The notes under the pieces are model-generated. The model was not told the DNA's origin and ran no database searches. It saw only the letters and a program-made list of their open reading frames with translations. Made by a program: the position numbers and the translations under genes. Below are positions 9,082 to 18,477 of a stretch of 64,000 nt of DNA, piece after piece. Source of the stretch: Rhodothermaceae bacterium (GTDB taxonomy: Bacteria; Bacteroidota; Rhodothermia; Rhodothermales; Bin80); the NCBI GenBank assembly GCA_009841335.1, contig VXLY01000078.1, forward strand, positions 83,470-147,469, read 5' to 3'. How positions within the stretch are numbered: the first letter of the stretch is position 1; every line of letters starts with the position of its first letter.

Positions 9082-12000
9082 GTGAGTAAGTTCACTATGT
9101 CTGAAGACGCACATAAGCCTGTTCGTTTCGCGATCGCCCACCTGTTCACCACTGGTCGTGACCCCTCACGGGACTCCATTCTCCATGTAGCCTGCAAAAT
9201 ATATTCAGAAGACACGACGCCCCAGATAGATGACTGGATTGTAAACCCAGGGGAGACAATCAAAAAGGGCATGTGGCGCCGCCTATGGAAACGTACAGGA
9301 ATTGGCACCCAAGAGGTAAAAGAGGAGCCATTATGGGGCGAGATTCGAGATAAAGTACTCTCATTTCTGGAGGGCGTGGATATGATATTTGTGCGCAACT
9401 CGGATGTAAAATCCAAATGGTTTGAAGGGGTATTGTACAACGAAATGTCTCCGCCGGTTCTGATTGATTTAATGGAGATGTACCAATTCTTCCAGCCGGC
9501 AGAACCTGTTCCGTACTCCGATTCTGATCTGATTAGAATCGGGGAATTTAAGCGAGTAAGTGAGCGAGACCGCAAGTTACATAGAGTACTGGCCGGGATG
9601 ACCAGTGTATTGGACAGCATACTCAAGGTCATACTAAAACGTGAAAACAATAATACAGGGGACTATCATCTAGTCTACAGCATTCTCCACTGGGCATTGT
9701 CCGTCGAGGGGAATTCTCCTGACTTTCGTGCACTATTCAAAATTGCTGCGGTTGCTGCTAGAATACAGTGGGCCACAGTAGTCCAGATGGAAGGCATTTA
9801 TTACGATAGTCCAGTGAAGCTGGAAGAAGATCATTTGCGACGACTTATCATCAATTGGATGCCTTCTGAATTGATTGAGAAGGATCGGATGCTTTTTGAC
9901 GAGAGCCTCATAGGTGCCGAGATACCTAATCGAGATCCAAATGATGCCAGTACGAGCAAGCTGTTGCAGGCGCTCAGATTTTTATTATCGTTTGCTGATG
10001 AGGAAGGAGAGGATACGGAGCGACTTGCAAATGCAGTGAACACAGTGGAAAGCCTGCTAGCAGAGCTTCGGGCGCATGTGTACAAGGTCTCCCGGCAATT
10101 GCACGCTGCGTCCTATGCCGCAGATCCTAAGGATGATACGAAACCAACAGCGAACTGGGAAGATTTTTCCTCTGCATTAATAAAGTTAGACACATGCATG
10201 GAAGAGATAGAGAAAGAACTCGGCGATGTTTTAAACTGCCGACTTTTTTCTGGTTGGGCTACAAGCACCTTCCCCAAGATACGAGAACAGGTTGAGGGCT
10301 CATTCAAGCGGACAGGAAGGCTACGTAGATCCTTGTCGGATGCACTACAGCCGTTGCTAATCTCCGGTCTATGTCATACTGATCCAACATTTCGTCAAGC
10401 GGCCATTCGAGTTTTGCAGCAATTCCCAAAGATAGGTCACGAGTACTTTACCCGTACCAATTCCATTCGAGATGAAAGCCTCCGGCTTGCATATGAACTT
10501 GCCAAGGATTTTAGGTTATCGGTCACGGGTGCGAAACTCGATAGGCGGGAAGAACAGAGAAAGTATTCCCGCTTCATTCAGGGAGCCGTGAATACTGGAG
10601 GCTCATACGCTATAGAGGCCGGGACGGGAACTGGGAAAACGCTGGGATATCTCATTCCTGGATGTGAGCATTTGCGCATAAATAAGGAACGGCAGGTTGT
10701 GGTGGCCACTGCCACGATTAATCTGATGGATCAAATTGCAATCAAAGAATGGGCAACGCTTGCCTCACAGCCAGGTTCTCGGTATCATGACCTAGAGATT
10801 GCAATTCTTAAGGGAAAACGGAATTACTTGTGTGTGTCAGCTCTGAAGAGATTATTCACTACTCTTGATTCGCTTGATAAAAAGGGATACAAATCTCAGG
10901 AGGATGGAGAGTTGCTTCATTCGGACGACCGAATCGCATGGCTGTATCTGTTTCAAATCCTCACCCACAAGAATGGTCAATGGGATAATGTGGGTGACTT
11001 CACAAAGAAGTATCCTCGAATTTCAGAGAAGTTTGAAGCAGATTTAGATGCTGAGAGCGTATGTAAGCCCAAGCTATGCGGGATGGATAAAAACTGTTCA
11101 TATCCACAAGCAGTGCGCCGGGCTCAATTCGCCCATGTATTGATTACTAATCATCACAAGTTGACCAAGCTTGAGGATGAAATCCAGAAACGCGCCTCTG
11201 TATGCATTATTGATGAAGCTGATCAGTATCCAGACAATTTACGAAGTGCACTGAGCGAAGGCCTCGTAAAGAAGGATGTGATGGATTTTGTCCGTAGAGT
11301 GGCAGGAACAACGAATCGCCGTGGCTTTGTGCAGATATTGCGTGATGGGCTAGAGGGAACTCGATCGCGGGGGATGAAAGGAGCGAGTCAATACTTTGAC
11401 AGGCCGCTTGACATTCTTAGGAAGATCGAAGAGTCTTGTCATCAAGTAAAAGAATGTCTTTGGAATTCGACAAAAGTATCAAAGAGTAAATATGAAATAC
11501 GATGGAAAGACTTGTCACTAGATCATCAGAATACTCTGCATGATATTCTCAAGGACTTGGATAAACATCTTAGCATCATTGAACTTGAGTTTAGACAAAT
11601 ACTGCAATACAATCCGAATATATTTCGTGTAAAAAAATCCAAGTTCTTCGATCGTGTGAATAGATATGCCTATGACGCTGAGGAATTCGGCGGCGTCGTG
11701 AAGAGTTTAATTGCTGCGATTCCGACTGATGAATTTGTTGTGACCTATCGACAGAAGTCCTACGACTGGACAATCTCTAAAATGCCCTTCAGCATCGGGA
11801 GTAATGTTAAAACCACTATGAAGGGCTTCGAGACAGTCGTGTTGACATCTGGCACATTGTATGTTGACAATACTTTGGATTTGCTATTACTAGAGTTATT
11901 AGATGATGAAGCATCGAGCAATCCATTCGTGGCTGACTTAATAATCACGTCTCCGTTTCACTATGACCGGCAAGTCCACGGAGCCGCAACTGGATTCATT

Positions 12001-12705
12001 GAGCAATATAATCGCAATAATTCCAATGAGAAATGGAAGCAGGGGATCCTTGAAACCATTGCTCTCCAGTCTGTGGCACAGGAAGGTCGAACTTTGGTTT
12101 TATTTACAAGCTGGGATGACATGCAGGATATGTATGATCGTATTCATCCGGTATTGCAAGAATTCGGGATTCCCTTACTGTTACAGGATAGAGTGGGGGG
12201 TAGCGAAGCGATAATTCGAGAGTTTTCAGGGCTGGAGGAGAGTGTACTATTTGGCACTGATCGCTTCTGGGCAGGGGTAGACTTCCCAGGACCAACGCTG
12301 AGTCAACTCATGATTGTGCGACTCCCCAACAAAAACCTGCGAAACCCACTTGTTATAGAACGCAGGGAACGATGGCGACAAGATACATTCTGGGATTTCT
12401 GGTATGCTCAAAATACTCGGCGCAAACTACGTCAGGGGTTCGGGCGTCTCATACGGAAGGAGGGTGACAGGGGACTCTTCGTAGTCCTGGATAGTCGCAT
12501 TCTGCTTGATTCTAGAATGACAGCTCATCAACAGGCTATCCCTGTGGAGCTCAATTCAGAATTTAAGAATGCTATTGAGTTGGCGAATTGGTCCGTCCAA
12601 ATCCCAATCATTGATGAGCGGACTCGTCTCGTCCGCGAGATCGAAGAACGAGACATTGATTTAGAGCAGACTTATCAGAGACTAGAACTGATGCTCCAAG
12701 GGTGA
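9082..12705 (+). CDS. Giant DinG/XPD-family Fe-S helicase with a degenerate DEDDh exonuclease domain
   Basis: 1207 residues; typical DinG proteins are 700-930. The C-terminal half is an XPD-like superfamily 2 helicase: Walker A GTGTGKT at 514-520, DEAD at 711-714, TSGT after the arch region, and motif VI QGFGRLIR at about 1118-1125. Four cysteines, C584, C661, C666 and C672, have almost the same spacing as the Fe-S ligands of E. coli DinG (120/194/199/205), so a 4Fe-4S cluster is expected. The N-terminus, FAIAHLFTTGRDP (16-28), aligns with the exonuclease I motif of epsilon-like domains (D-x-ETTG), but the catalytic Asp and Glu are replaced by His20 and Phe22. About 350 residues of unassigned, partly helical sequence join the two parts. 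The gene follows the group II intron remnant by 40 bp and is on the same strand as the Type ISP gene. A defence or DNA-repair accessory role is inference. Confidence 0.85.
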   Translation: MSKFTMSEDAHKPVRFAIAHLFTTGRDPSRDSILHVACKIYSEDTTPQIDDWIVNPGETIKKGMWRRLWKRTGIGTQEVKEEPLWGEIRDKVLSFLEGVDMIFVRNSDVKSKWFEGVLYNEMSPPVLIDLMEMYQFFQPAEPVPYSDSDLIRIGEFKRVSERDRKLHRVLAGMTSVLDSILKVILKRENNNTGDYHLVYSILHWALSVEGNSPDFRALFKIAAVAARIQWATVVQMEGIYYDSPVKLEEDHLRRLIINWMPSELIEKDRMLFDESLIGAEIPNRDPNDASTSKLLQALRFLLSFADEEGEDTERLANAVNTVESLLAELRAHVYKVSRQLHAASYAADPKDDTKPTANWEDFSSALIKLDTCMEEIEKELGDVLNCRLFSGWATSTFPKIREQVEGSFKRTGRLRRSLSDALQPLLISGLCHTDPTFRQAAIRVLQQFPKIGHEYFTRTNSIRDESLRLAYELAKDFRLSVTGAKLDRREEQRKYSRFIQGAVNTGGSYAIEAGTGTGKTLGYLIPGCEHLRINKERQVVVATATINLMDQIAIKEWATLASQPGSRYHDLEIAILKGKRNYLCVSALKRLFTTLDSLDKKGYKSQEDGELLHSDDRIAWLYLFQILTHKNGQWDNVGDFTKKYPRISEKFEADLDAESVCKPKLCGMDKNCSYPQAVRRAQFAHVLITNHHKLTKLEDEIQKRASVCIIDEADQYPDNLRSALSEGLVKKDVMDFVRRVAGTTNRRGFVQILRDGLEGTRSRGMKGASQYFDRPLDILRKIEESCHQVKECLWNSTKVSKSKYEIRWKDLSLDHQNTLHDILKDLDKHLSIIELEFRQILQYNPNIFRVKKSKFFDRVNRYAYDAEEFGGVVKSLIAAIPTDEFVVTYRQKSYDWTISKMPFSIGSNVKTTMKGFETVVLTSGTLYVDNTLDLLLLELLDDEASSNPFVADLIITSPFHYDRQVHGAATGFIEQYNRNNSNEKWKQGILETIALQSVAQEGRTLVLFTSWDDMQDMYDRIHPVLQEFGIPLLLQDRVGGSEAIIREFSGLEESVLFGTDRFWAGVDFPGPTLSQLMIVRLPNKNLRNPLVIERRERWRQDTFWDFWYAQNTRRKLRQGFGRLIRKEGDRGLFVVLDSRILLDSRMTAHQQAIPVELNSEFKNAIELANWSVQIPIIDERTRLVREIEERDIDLEQTYQRLELMLQG

Positions 12706-12728
12706 CCGTCACAGATCCCGGGAACTGG

Positions 12729-12749
12729 AACGAGCCCATGGTGCTCGTT
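12729..12749 (+). terminator. Weak hairpin after the DinG-like gene
   Basis: A perfect 7-bp stem (AACGAGC/GCTCGTT) with a 7-nt loop lies 24 bp downstream of the stop codon. No clear run of T follows, so terminator function is a guess. Confidence 0.3.
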
Positions 12750-12919
12750 GGGTCATCTTGCTCATCAGATGATTATACCGCTTGATAATTCACTTACTGA
12801 GCCAGCACCACGTTCCCATATGATTACCCCACTTTTCTTTCAGCCACTATCTAATTCGCTTTGTTTAGTTTGTTTAAGGTGTAGTTTTCCAAAATTTCAA
12901 TGTCCAGGGAAGGCAGGTA

Positions 12920-14056
12920 ATGGCTGATAGCCGTCGAATTGTACTGGTTGGACCGATGTACCCTTATCGTGGAGGTATAGCACATCTGTCTGAAACCATG
13001 GCCGCATGCCTTCTGGAACGTGGACATACGGTTCATGCCATTACCTTTACGCGCCAGTATCCGGCACTTTTGTTTCCAGGTCGGACGCAATACGAAACTG
13101 GAAGGATCGTAGAGCGCGGAGTGGAGGCAGAGCGTCTGATTGATACCATCAACCCGTTTTCCTGGTGGAGAACAGCCGGACGCATCCAGAAGCTGGGGGC
13201 TGAGGTGGTCATTTTTCGCTATTGGATTCCATTTTTCGCCCCTGTATTCGGTACCATCGCACGGATTCTTGCACGAAAAAACATCCAATCACTGGTTGTT
13301 GTTGACAATGCGCTACCACACGAGCGGAGGCCGGGTGACGTGGTGCTGGGTCGTTATTTTTTTAGGGCGATGCGAGGGTGTGTTGCAATGTCTTCGGCAG
13401 TGGATAGAGACCTAGATCAGTTGGGGGTTAGTTGCTCACGTGCGCTCGCGCCTCACCCGGTATATGACAGCTTCGGCAAACCCTCAGACCGTGCCAAGGC
13501 ACGCGAAAAAATGGGGCTGGCCGGGGACTTACCCGTGATCCTTTTCTTCGGTTTTGTACGCCGGTACAAGGGCTTGCATGTGCTCCTGGAGAGCATGCCG
13601 GCAGTTCGCGATGCACTGCCGGATGTCCACCTGCTTGTCGCAGGAGAATTCTATGACGATGAAGATCCCTACCAGAAAAAAGTAGAATTGCTTGATCTGC
13701 AAAATCAGGTAAAGCTGGTCAATCAGTATATCCCCAAAGATGAAGTAGCGGATTACTTTGCCGCTGCTGATGTTGTTGTTCAGCCTTACTTGTCTGCAAC
13801 CCAAAGCGGCGTTGCGCAAGTTGCATATCAGTTTGAGGTTCCAATTATTACCACGGATGTTGGCGGACTCGCCGAAACTGTACCCCACGAGGAGGCCGGA
13901 CTCATTGTGCCTCCCGATGATGCTGCCGCATTGGCCAATGCCATCGTGCGGTTTTTTGTGGATGATATGCAGGCTGGCCTGACGGCAGGAGTTCGGCGGC
14001 AAAAACAGTCCTTGGGATGGAACCAGTTGTTGGATGCTATTGAATCGGTAATGTAG
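12920..14056 (+). CDS. GT4-family glycosyltransferase
   Basis: This 378-residue GT-B fold enzyme has the start VLVGPMYPYRGGIAHLSETM, typical of GT4 proteins with an N-terminal acceptor-binding Rossmann domain. The C-terminal nucleotide-sugar domain has ILFFGFVRRYKGLHVLLESM, then VVVQPYLSATQSGVAQVAY and the E-x7-E region near VGGLAETVPHEEAGLIVPP. It probably transfers a sugar from an NDP- or GDP-sugar to an envelope glycan or glycolipid on the cytoplasmic face. The ATG at 12920 is preceded by AGGGAAGGCAGG, a good ribosome binding site. The next gene begins 3 bp after its stop, so the two form an operon. Donor and acceptor cannot be told from sequence. Confidence 0.88.
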   Translation: MADSRRIVLVGPMYPYRGGIAHLSETMAACLLERGHTVHAITFTRQYPALLFPGRTQYETGRIVERGVEAERLIDTINPFSWWRTAGRIQKLGAEVVIFRYWIPFFAPVFGTIARILARKNIQSLVVVDNALPHERRPGDVVLGRYFFRAMRGCVAMSSAVDRDLDQLGVSCSRALAPHPVYDSFGKPSDRAKAREKMGLAGDLPVILFFGFVRRYKGLHVLLESMPAVRDALPDVHLLVAGEFYDDEDPYQKKVELLDLQNQVKLVNQYIPKDEVADYFAAADVVVQPYLSATQSGVAQVAYQFEVPIITTDVGGLAETVPHEEAGLIVPPDDAAALANAIVRFFVDDMQAGLTAGVRRQKQSLGWNQLLDAIESVM

Positions 14057-14059
14057 CCC

Positions 14060-15244
14060 ATGAACGCACTTGCAGGCGGAATTCACCGCGAGAAACGGTA
14101 CAGCTACATTGCTTTTGTTCTGTTTTTTGCGGGTTGTCTGTCGCTTAACAACGTGGAAGTTCCCCCGGTAGGGTCACCGGAAGCTTCATCGTGGCAACCG
14201 ATAAATGTGATTGAAGATGCCCGTCAGTTGGCGCTGTTGGTGGAATCCGGGATACCAGAAGATGTAGGGGACTATTTGTCGGCTCAGCTGGCGGGATTAC
14301 AGCCAGCATTCGGGGACTCTTTTACGATTACACTGCAGGAGCCAGGGCGTGTGGTTTTCAGCGCGTCTTTTGGTAATGTGAAAAATCCAGGCAAAATGTT
14401 TTGGGCGGATCCTCGATCTGCATCAGGCGACTATACCGCAACGACGCTCGTTTCTGCTGAAAAAAGTGTGTTCCACGAGGGAATGGCTGTGGTGATGCCA
14501 AAGGCGCTGCTAACGTCAGACCGCATCGAAACACTTTTGGGTCGTGGCGCACGAGTCATCTTCGAAGTAGGTGATGTACATAGACGATTAACAACCGCAG
14601 ATAGTACTGGTGTGTTACTTCTGCAGGTCACACCAGAAGCCCTGACTAAAGTAGCCGGATTGCATGCAGACAGTATTGCAGAGCTTTCATCGGGCGCGCA
14701 GTATAAGCTCCCCAATGCGATAGATGTTGAAGTACGGATGCGAACGTATGGATCCACTTTAAATGCGTTAGGATTTATCGCCGGGCAAGACCCGCATTAT
14801 GCATCCCAATTAATCGTCGTAGTAATAGATCCCGGTTCCGTAGAAGTGTTTTCCGAGGCAAATAGCTCTCAATGGGTACCCGCAGCTATTCTCCTGGAGC
14901 TCGCTCGAAAGTACGCCACGGGAAGCGCACACCGTGCATTCCCGAAACGGTCTATACTGGTTGCCGTGGGTACAGGAGCAAGTCTACACGCAGTATTTAC
15001 GCGCCCAATATGGCTACGGCAAAATATCTTTGCCATACTATCGCTGGGGAAAAATGGGGACAGTTATATCCGAGTAGAGAACGATGATGTTGCTCTCAGG
15101 GGGTATTCTTTCCCTCACATGAATGAACCAGAGGCGACGGAAGTCTACATCACATCGGTATTGGATGAGATCCACAATGTATTGCTAGAGCTTGACGGAT
15201 TGCCGCTGGATCACGAATTCAATGGGAACGACAACTCAAACTAA
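14060..15244 (+). CDS. Lipoprotein with an M28-peptidase-like fold lacking metal ligands
   Basis: 394 residues. The N-terminus is a lipoprotein signal with lipobox FAGC (Cys26). The C-terminal part, from about residue 233 to 350, follows the layout of M28 zinc aminopeptidases: LGFIAGQDP (normally NV-G-x-G-DP), LIVVVIDPGS (normally the VVISAHYDH strand), an Asn-Ser-rich turn before AAILLELARKYA, then FPKRSILVAVGTGASL (normally PKRSILFVAFTGEE) and LRQNIFAILSLGKNG. At each place where the family has a zinc-binding His, Asp or Glu, this protein has something else. It therefore reads as a catalytically dead M28 relative; this is my alignment by eye. It directly follows the glycosyltransferase gene and may act in envelope assembly or binding. 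Confidence 0.7.
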   Translation: MNALAGGIHREKRYSYIAFVLFFAGCLSLNNVEVPPVGSPEASSWQPINVIEDARQLALLVESGIPEDVGDYLSAQLAGLQPAFGDSFTITLQEPGRVVFSASFGNVKNPGKMFWADPRSASGDYTATTLVSAEKSVFHEGMAVVMPKALLTSDRIETLLGRGARVIFEVGDVHRRLTTADSTGVLLLQVTPEALTKVAGLHADSIAELSSGAQYKLPNAIDVEVRMRTYGSTLNALGFIAGQDPHYASQLIVVVIDPGSVEVFSEANSSQWVPAAILLELARKYATGSAHRAFPKRSILVAVGTGASLHAVFTRPIWLRQNIFAILSLGKNGDSYIRVENDDVALRGYSFPHMNEPEATEVYITSVLDEIHNVLLELDGLPLDHEFNGNDNSN

Positions 15245-15705
15245 ATCAACTCCAACCGATTCGGTAAATCCCAATATCCCTCGCTCTAAAAAAACAGTCA
15301 GACAGAGACATGGGAGTAATCCGTATTTTTTGGCACTACGAAATGGTGAAATCGGGTTAGACAGCAAGGCACAGCCCAGCCTCACATTTACATTTCCCAC
15401 ATCCAATCTTCTCCAATTCCTATGTAGTCATGCAACGATCAGCAAGCCTAATTCAATAATATCAAGAAATCGAAGTTGCGTTGTCAGAAATAGAAAACAA
15501 TTTGGCGGCGATGAGACAAAAACAGAGCGAGATTGTTCATTCGGAATACTAACTAGCAATAATCGCCAAAGATGCTATTGCGTAGATTAAATAGACAGGC
15601 ACATCTCAATATGCACATTCAATAACGCAGATTACTCTGGGAAAAATATAGATACCTCAGTGAGCAAGGAATTAACCATCATTTAGAACACCAAGTAAAG
15701 CATCC
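15245..15705. other. 461-bp AT-rich stretch without a supported gene
   Basis: No family was recognisable in any frame. One short stop-bounded frame around 15467-15552 reads as a coiled-coil-like tail (EIENNLAAMRQKQSEIVHSEY) before a TAA and could be the end of a lost gene. Base composition falls here towards that of the next gene, which suggests the edge of an inserted segment. Confidence 0.4.
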
Positions 15706-16713
15706 ATGGGTACCGTAATAAAAAACTACAGATTAGACTTGAGTTTAGGCACTACAAGTATTTCCCCGAAACCTAAACACAATACAACACGTCTTGAATT
15801 AATCGCCCCAGTTGTAAGGCAGTCGGTAGAATTAGCAATGCAATTGAATGCTAAACCCAACGTTACCGATCTCGAATTGATTGACGCTAATTTCTGGGGT
15901 GCAGTGCTTCACGGGAAGCGTCCCGACCTGGATGTGCGAACTTTATGTTTCAGCCACCTATATGGAACGGTGACTAGATATTCTAACGCGGTACTGAGTC
16001 TGATTGAAAATTCATATGGAGACGTAGCATTTGGACTACTAAGGTCTGTCATGGAGGCGCATGCAAAATGCCACCACATCTCAAAACACATGCAAAGCAG
16101 ACCAGAAATCTGCCGAGACTACGTTGTTTCATGTCATTTGGTGGACATTTATAGAGGTTTTGTAGATGGAGTCAAACTTAGAAAAAGGCACAATATGTCT
16201 TCTATGGCAGAGACACCAAAAGAGCGTCATCAGAAATCATCCAACGGTAAAGAATATTACATTCCTCTACTTACTTATCCCCTCATTGAAGAGATGGAAG
16301 AAAGGTATAAATCCTTTCCCCATCCACTTGCATGGGTGAGGCCAGACTTGAAGTCACAAACAAGCATTGCCTCGTTAATTGAGGGTGTTGACAAGAAATA
16401 TGCCAAATTATATCATATGTGTAATCCTGAGGTGCATGGTGCTTATTCTGGTATACCTCGGTATGCAGTGGTACATTCAGACACGCCCTTACGCTTCATT
16501 CCGTTTAGGGGGTGGGGTAAAGGAACATTCTTTGAAGACTTCAAGGAGGCAGAGTTTGACTACATCGTCACCGATATACTGGTGTCTGCCACCCATTTGC
16601 TACCTATGTTTGTGCCAACAAACAAATTTAACCACAAGGTCGATACTATAGTCGAAAGAGGTAAGCGTGTACTTGACAATCTACTCGGACGCAGTAATGC
16701 TTGCGAAAGCTGA
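15706..16713 (+). CDS. DUF5677-like hypothetical protein
   Basis: 335 residues, soluble and largely helical by appearance. The region AFGLLRSVMEAHAKCHHISKH followed much later by a conserved-looking PEVHGAYSG resembles the DUF5677 group, whose members share a hydrophobic LLR-x3-E helix and a late His. No catalytic activity is established for that group. The gene is AT-richer than its neighbours, has many A-ending codons, and is flanked on both sides by gene-free sequence, all consistent with an acquired single-gene cargo. Members of such groups do occur in genomic islands, but no defence role can be stated. The ATG at 15706 is the only plausible start. Confidence 0.6.
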   Translation: MGTVIKNYRLDLSLGTTSISPKPKHNTTRLELIAPVVRQSVELAMQLNAKPNVTDLELIDANFWGAVLHGKRPDLDVRTLCFSHLYGTVTRYSNAVLSLIENSYGDVAFGLLRSVMEAHAKCHHISKHMQSRPEICRDYVVSCHLVDIYRGFVDGVKLRKRHNMSSMAETPKERHQKSSNGKEYYIPLLTYPLIEEMEERYKSFPHPLAWVRPDLKSQTSIASLIEGVDKKYAKLYHMCNPEVHGAYSGIPRYAVVHSDTPLRFIPFRGWGKGTFFEDFKEAEFDYIVTDILVSATHLLPMFVPTNKFNHKVDTIVERGKRVLDNLLGRSNACES

Positions 16714-16977
16714 ACATGCAATAGACACGATCAAAACGTTGCGGGGAAGAGAATTATAGGGAACCTTAGACCAACAAGACGATGGACTCTTTCAAAACGC
16801 ATGGGAAATTCTACACGCCTGGCTGGATGGTAGACGATATGCTGGTTCCTCCCCCCTATACAAGGAATCTCTCTAAGACATTTAATCTTCAGCCTCGAGC
16901 ATATCGGAGAATGCAGCGGTTCGGCGATACATCGCTCAGCACTTGCCAAGCCCCACTAGTGTCTGCGAGTCAGGGAA

Positions 16978-18195
16978 CTACGGTTTCAAGACTTGTGCAC
17001 TGACAATGTTTTCGGCTCCAAGTTCGTCCGTGGTGATGCCGTAGAGCAATCCGTTCCGCACGATCGGTTCAGGATTTGATTCTAATGAGAACGGAAGCCG
17101 AATTGCTCCTAGAAACCGCCCATCGACATCAAACAGATCAAAGAGAAAACCCTCATCATCGGGGGACTCGGTTAATCGCATTACCCAAAGATTACCTTCG
17201 TCGTCACAAAAAAAGGAAGACGTGACAGGCTTCGTATCCGGGATCTTTGACCAGTCTATCTTCCCTCCCTGACGGGTAAACCAGTTTAGGTTCTCGCGGA
17301 CCTCCTCCAGGTCTGCGGGTGTCACCGGAATCGGATCATGGTCAAGTGTGACCCTTCGCAGCGTTGTCCCACTGGCTGTAATTTCGGCTAGCTCGTATTT
17401 GTCGGTAAGAAGCGTCCAAAAATTACCGCTCGGAGAAAATCTCCATTCAAAAGATCCCCGAAACGGAATGCTCGTTGCCATCATGCCACCACCATCAGTA
17501 ACTAATTCGAATTGCTCACGGGGCTCAGAGCTCTCGGGAATCGGTATCGTATCAAGCGGAACGAAATCCTGACTGAAGCGGGCCAGTGCAAGATCGTAAT
17601 CGTCCATTACTTCAACTAACACTGCGGCGTTGTAACGGCCAAGGGGATCCATGCCGCCTGGATAGGGAAAGTAACTCCAGCCCGTGCTAGCGATACGTGT
17701 CCCGTTCAGGTAGTTTCCGGTTGCGTCCAGAAAAGTGAGCCGCCCCTTCTGCATTTCCATGACCCAGATCTGGCCGTTTGCGCTCAGGTCAAGCGCGTGT
17801 GCTAGTTCAAATTCTCCCGGTCCAGTGCCTTGGCCCCCGACCGTGTGGACCAATATGCCGTCCGAGTCGAAGACATGGATCGCTTGGGTTTGGCGGTCGA
17901 GTGCATAGATCCACCCTCGCGCATCTACATCAAACGAGCGAATGCTTCCTAACAGAAGCGCATCATCACCCGTGTCCCTCCCGATCCGGACTTCTTCTAC
18001 GACCTGCCAAGCTTCTTCCGGTGACCAAACTGCCCCGCCTGTATTTCGGACTATGATTTCGCCGGAAGCAAGCGTATCAATGGTGCCGGACCAGGCATCA
18101 CCAGAATCGGAGTCGGTTGATCCGCAGCCGGTGCAAAGCAGCGTGAAGGTAAAAGCAAGAGCGCAGAGTGTGGAGGGTACAGTAGTACGAGGCAT
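16978..18195 (-). CDS. 6-bladed beta-propeller (NHL-like) lipoprotein
   Basis: 405 residues with a lipoprotein signal ending in LLCTGC (Cys24) and a short Ser/Asp-rich linker. The body contains repeated propeller strands of the type GWIYALDRQTQAIHVFD, and VGGQGTGPGEFELAHALDL is the characteristic NHL/6-bladed repeat junction. Such lipoproteins are common in Bacteroidota and Gemmatimonadota as periplasmic or surface scaffold proteins, and no enzymatic residues are implied. It is transcribed alone on the minus strand, with the outer-membrane barrel gene 282 bp upstream in the same direction. Function beyond ligand or protein binding is unknown. Confidence 0.82.
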   Translation of the reverse strand: MPRTTVPSTLCALAFTFTLLCTGCGSTDSDSGDAWSGTIDTLASGEIIVRNTGGAVWSPEEAWQVVEEVRIGRDTGDDALLLGSIRSFDVDARGWIYALDRQTQAIHVFDSDGILVHTVGGQGTGPGEFELAHALDLSANGQIWVMEMQKGRLTFLDATGNYLNGTRIASTGWSYFPYPGGMDPLGRYNAAVLVEVMDDYDLALARFSQDFVPLDTIPIPESSEPREQFELVTDGGGMMATSIPFRGSFEWRFSPSGNFWTLLTDKYELAEITASGTTLRRVTLDHDPIPVTPADLEEVRENLNWFTRQGGKIDWSKIPDTKPVTSSFFCDDEGNLWVMRLTESPDDEGFLFDLFDVDGRFLGAIRLPFSLESNPEPIVRNGLLYGITTDELGAENIVSAQVLKP

Positions 18196-18477
18196 GTTGG
18201 ATGTAGTGAGTGAGTGGGGCAGGAGATGCTTCAGCCAACGGGTTTCACCGTTTGGTTATTGCCTACGAGAATGGCAACCAATTTGACTGCCTCCCTTATA
18301 GCCTCCCTAGGATACGATGTTTCCCAAGATGCGGGGCTTTGGGGGGTTAAATGAACTGCTGCCAGGGGGAATTAGTTCGGGTTCTGCTTCAGTTCTGCAA
18401 AGCCTCTATGCCTGCAACGGCTTGAATTCCAGTATTCAGTCAGGATGCACAGTAGACCGAGCGAAAGAAGGTCCCGG

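Noticed and set aside
15192..15590. 132-codon ORF overlapping the end of the M28-like gene
   Set aside because: Low-complexity Ser/Thr/Asn-rich translation with no start signal or family.
16782..17003. 73-codon ORF starting with an FYTP-like motif reminiscent of DNA methyltransferases
   Set aside because: Only a handful of residues match and the rest has no methyltransferase motif.
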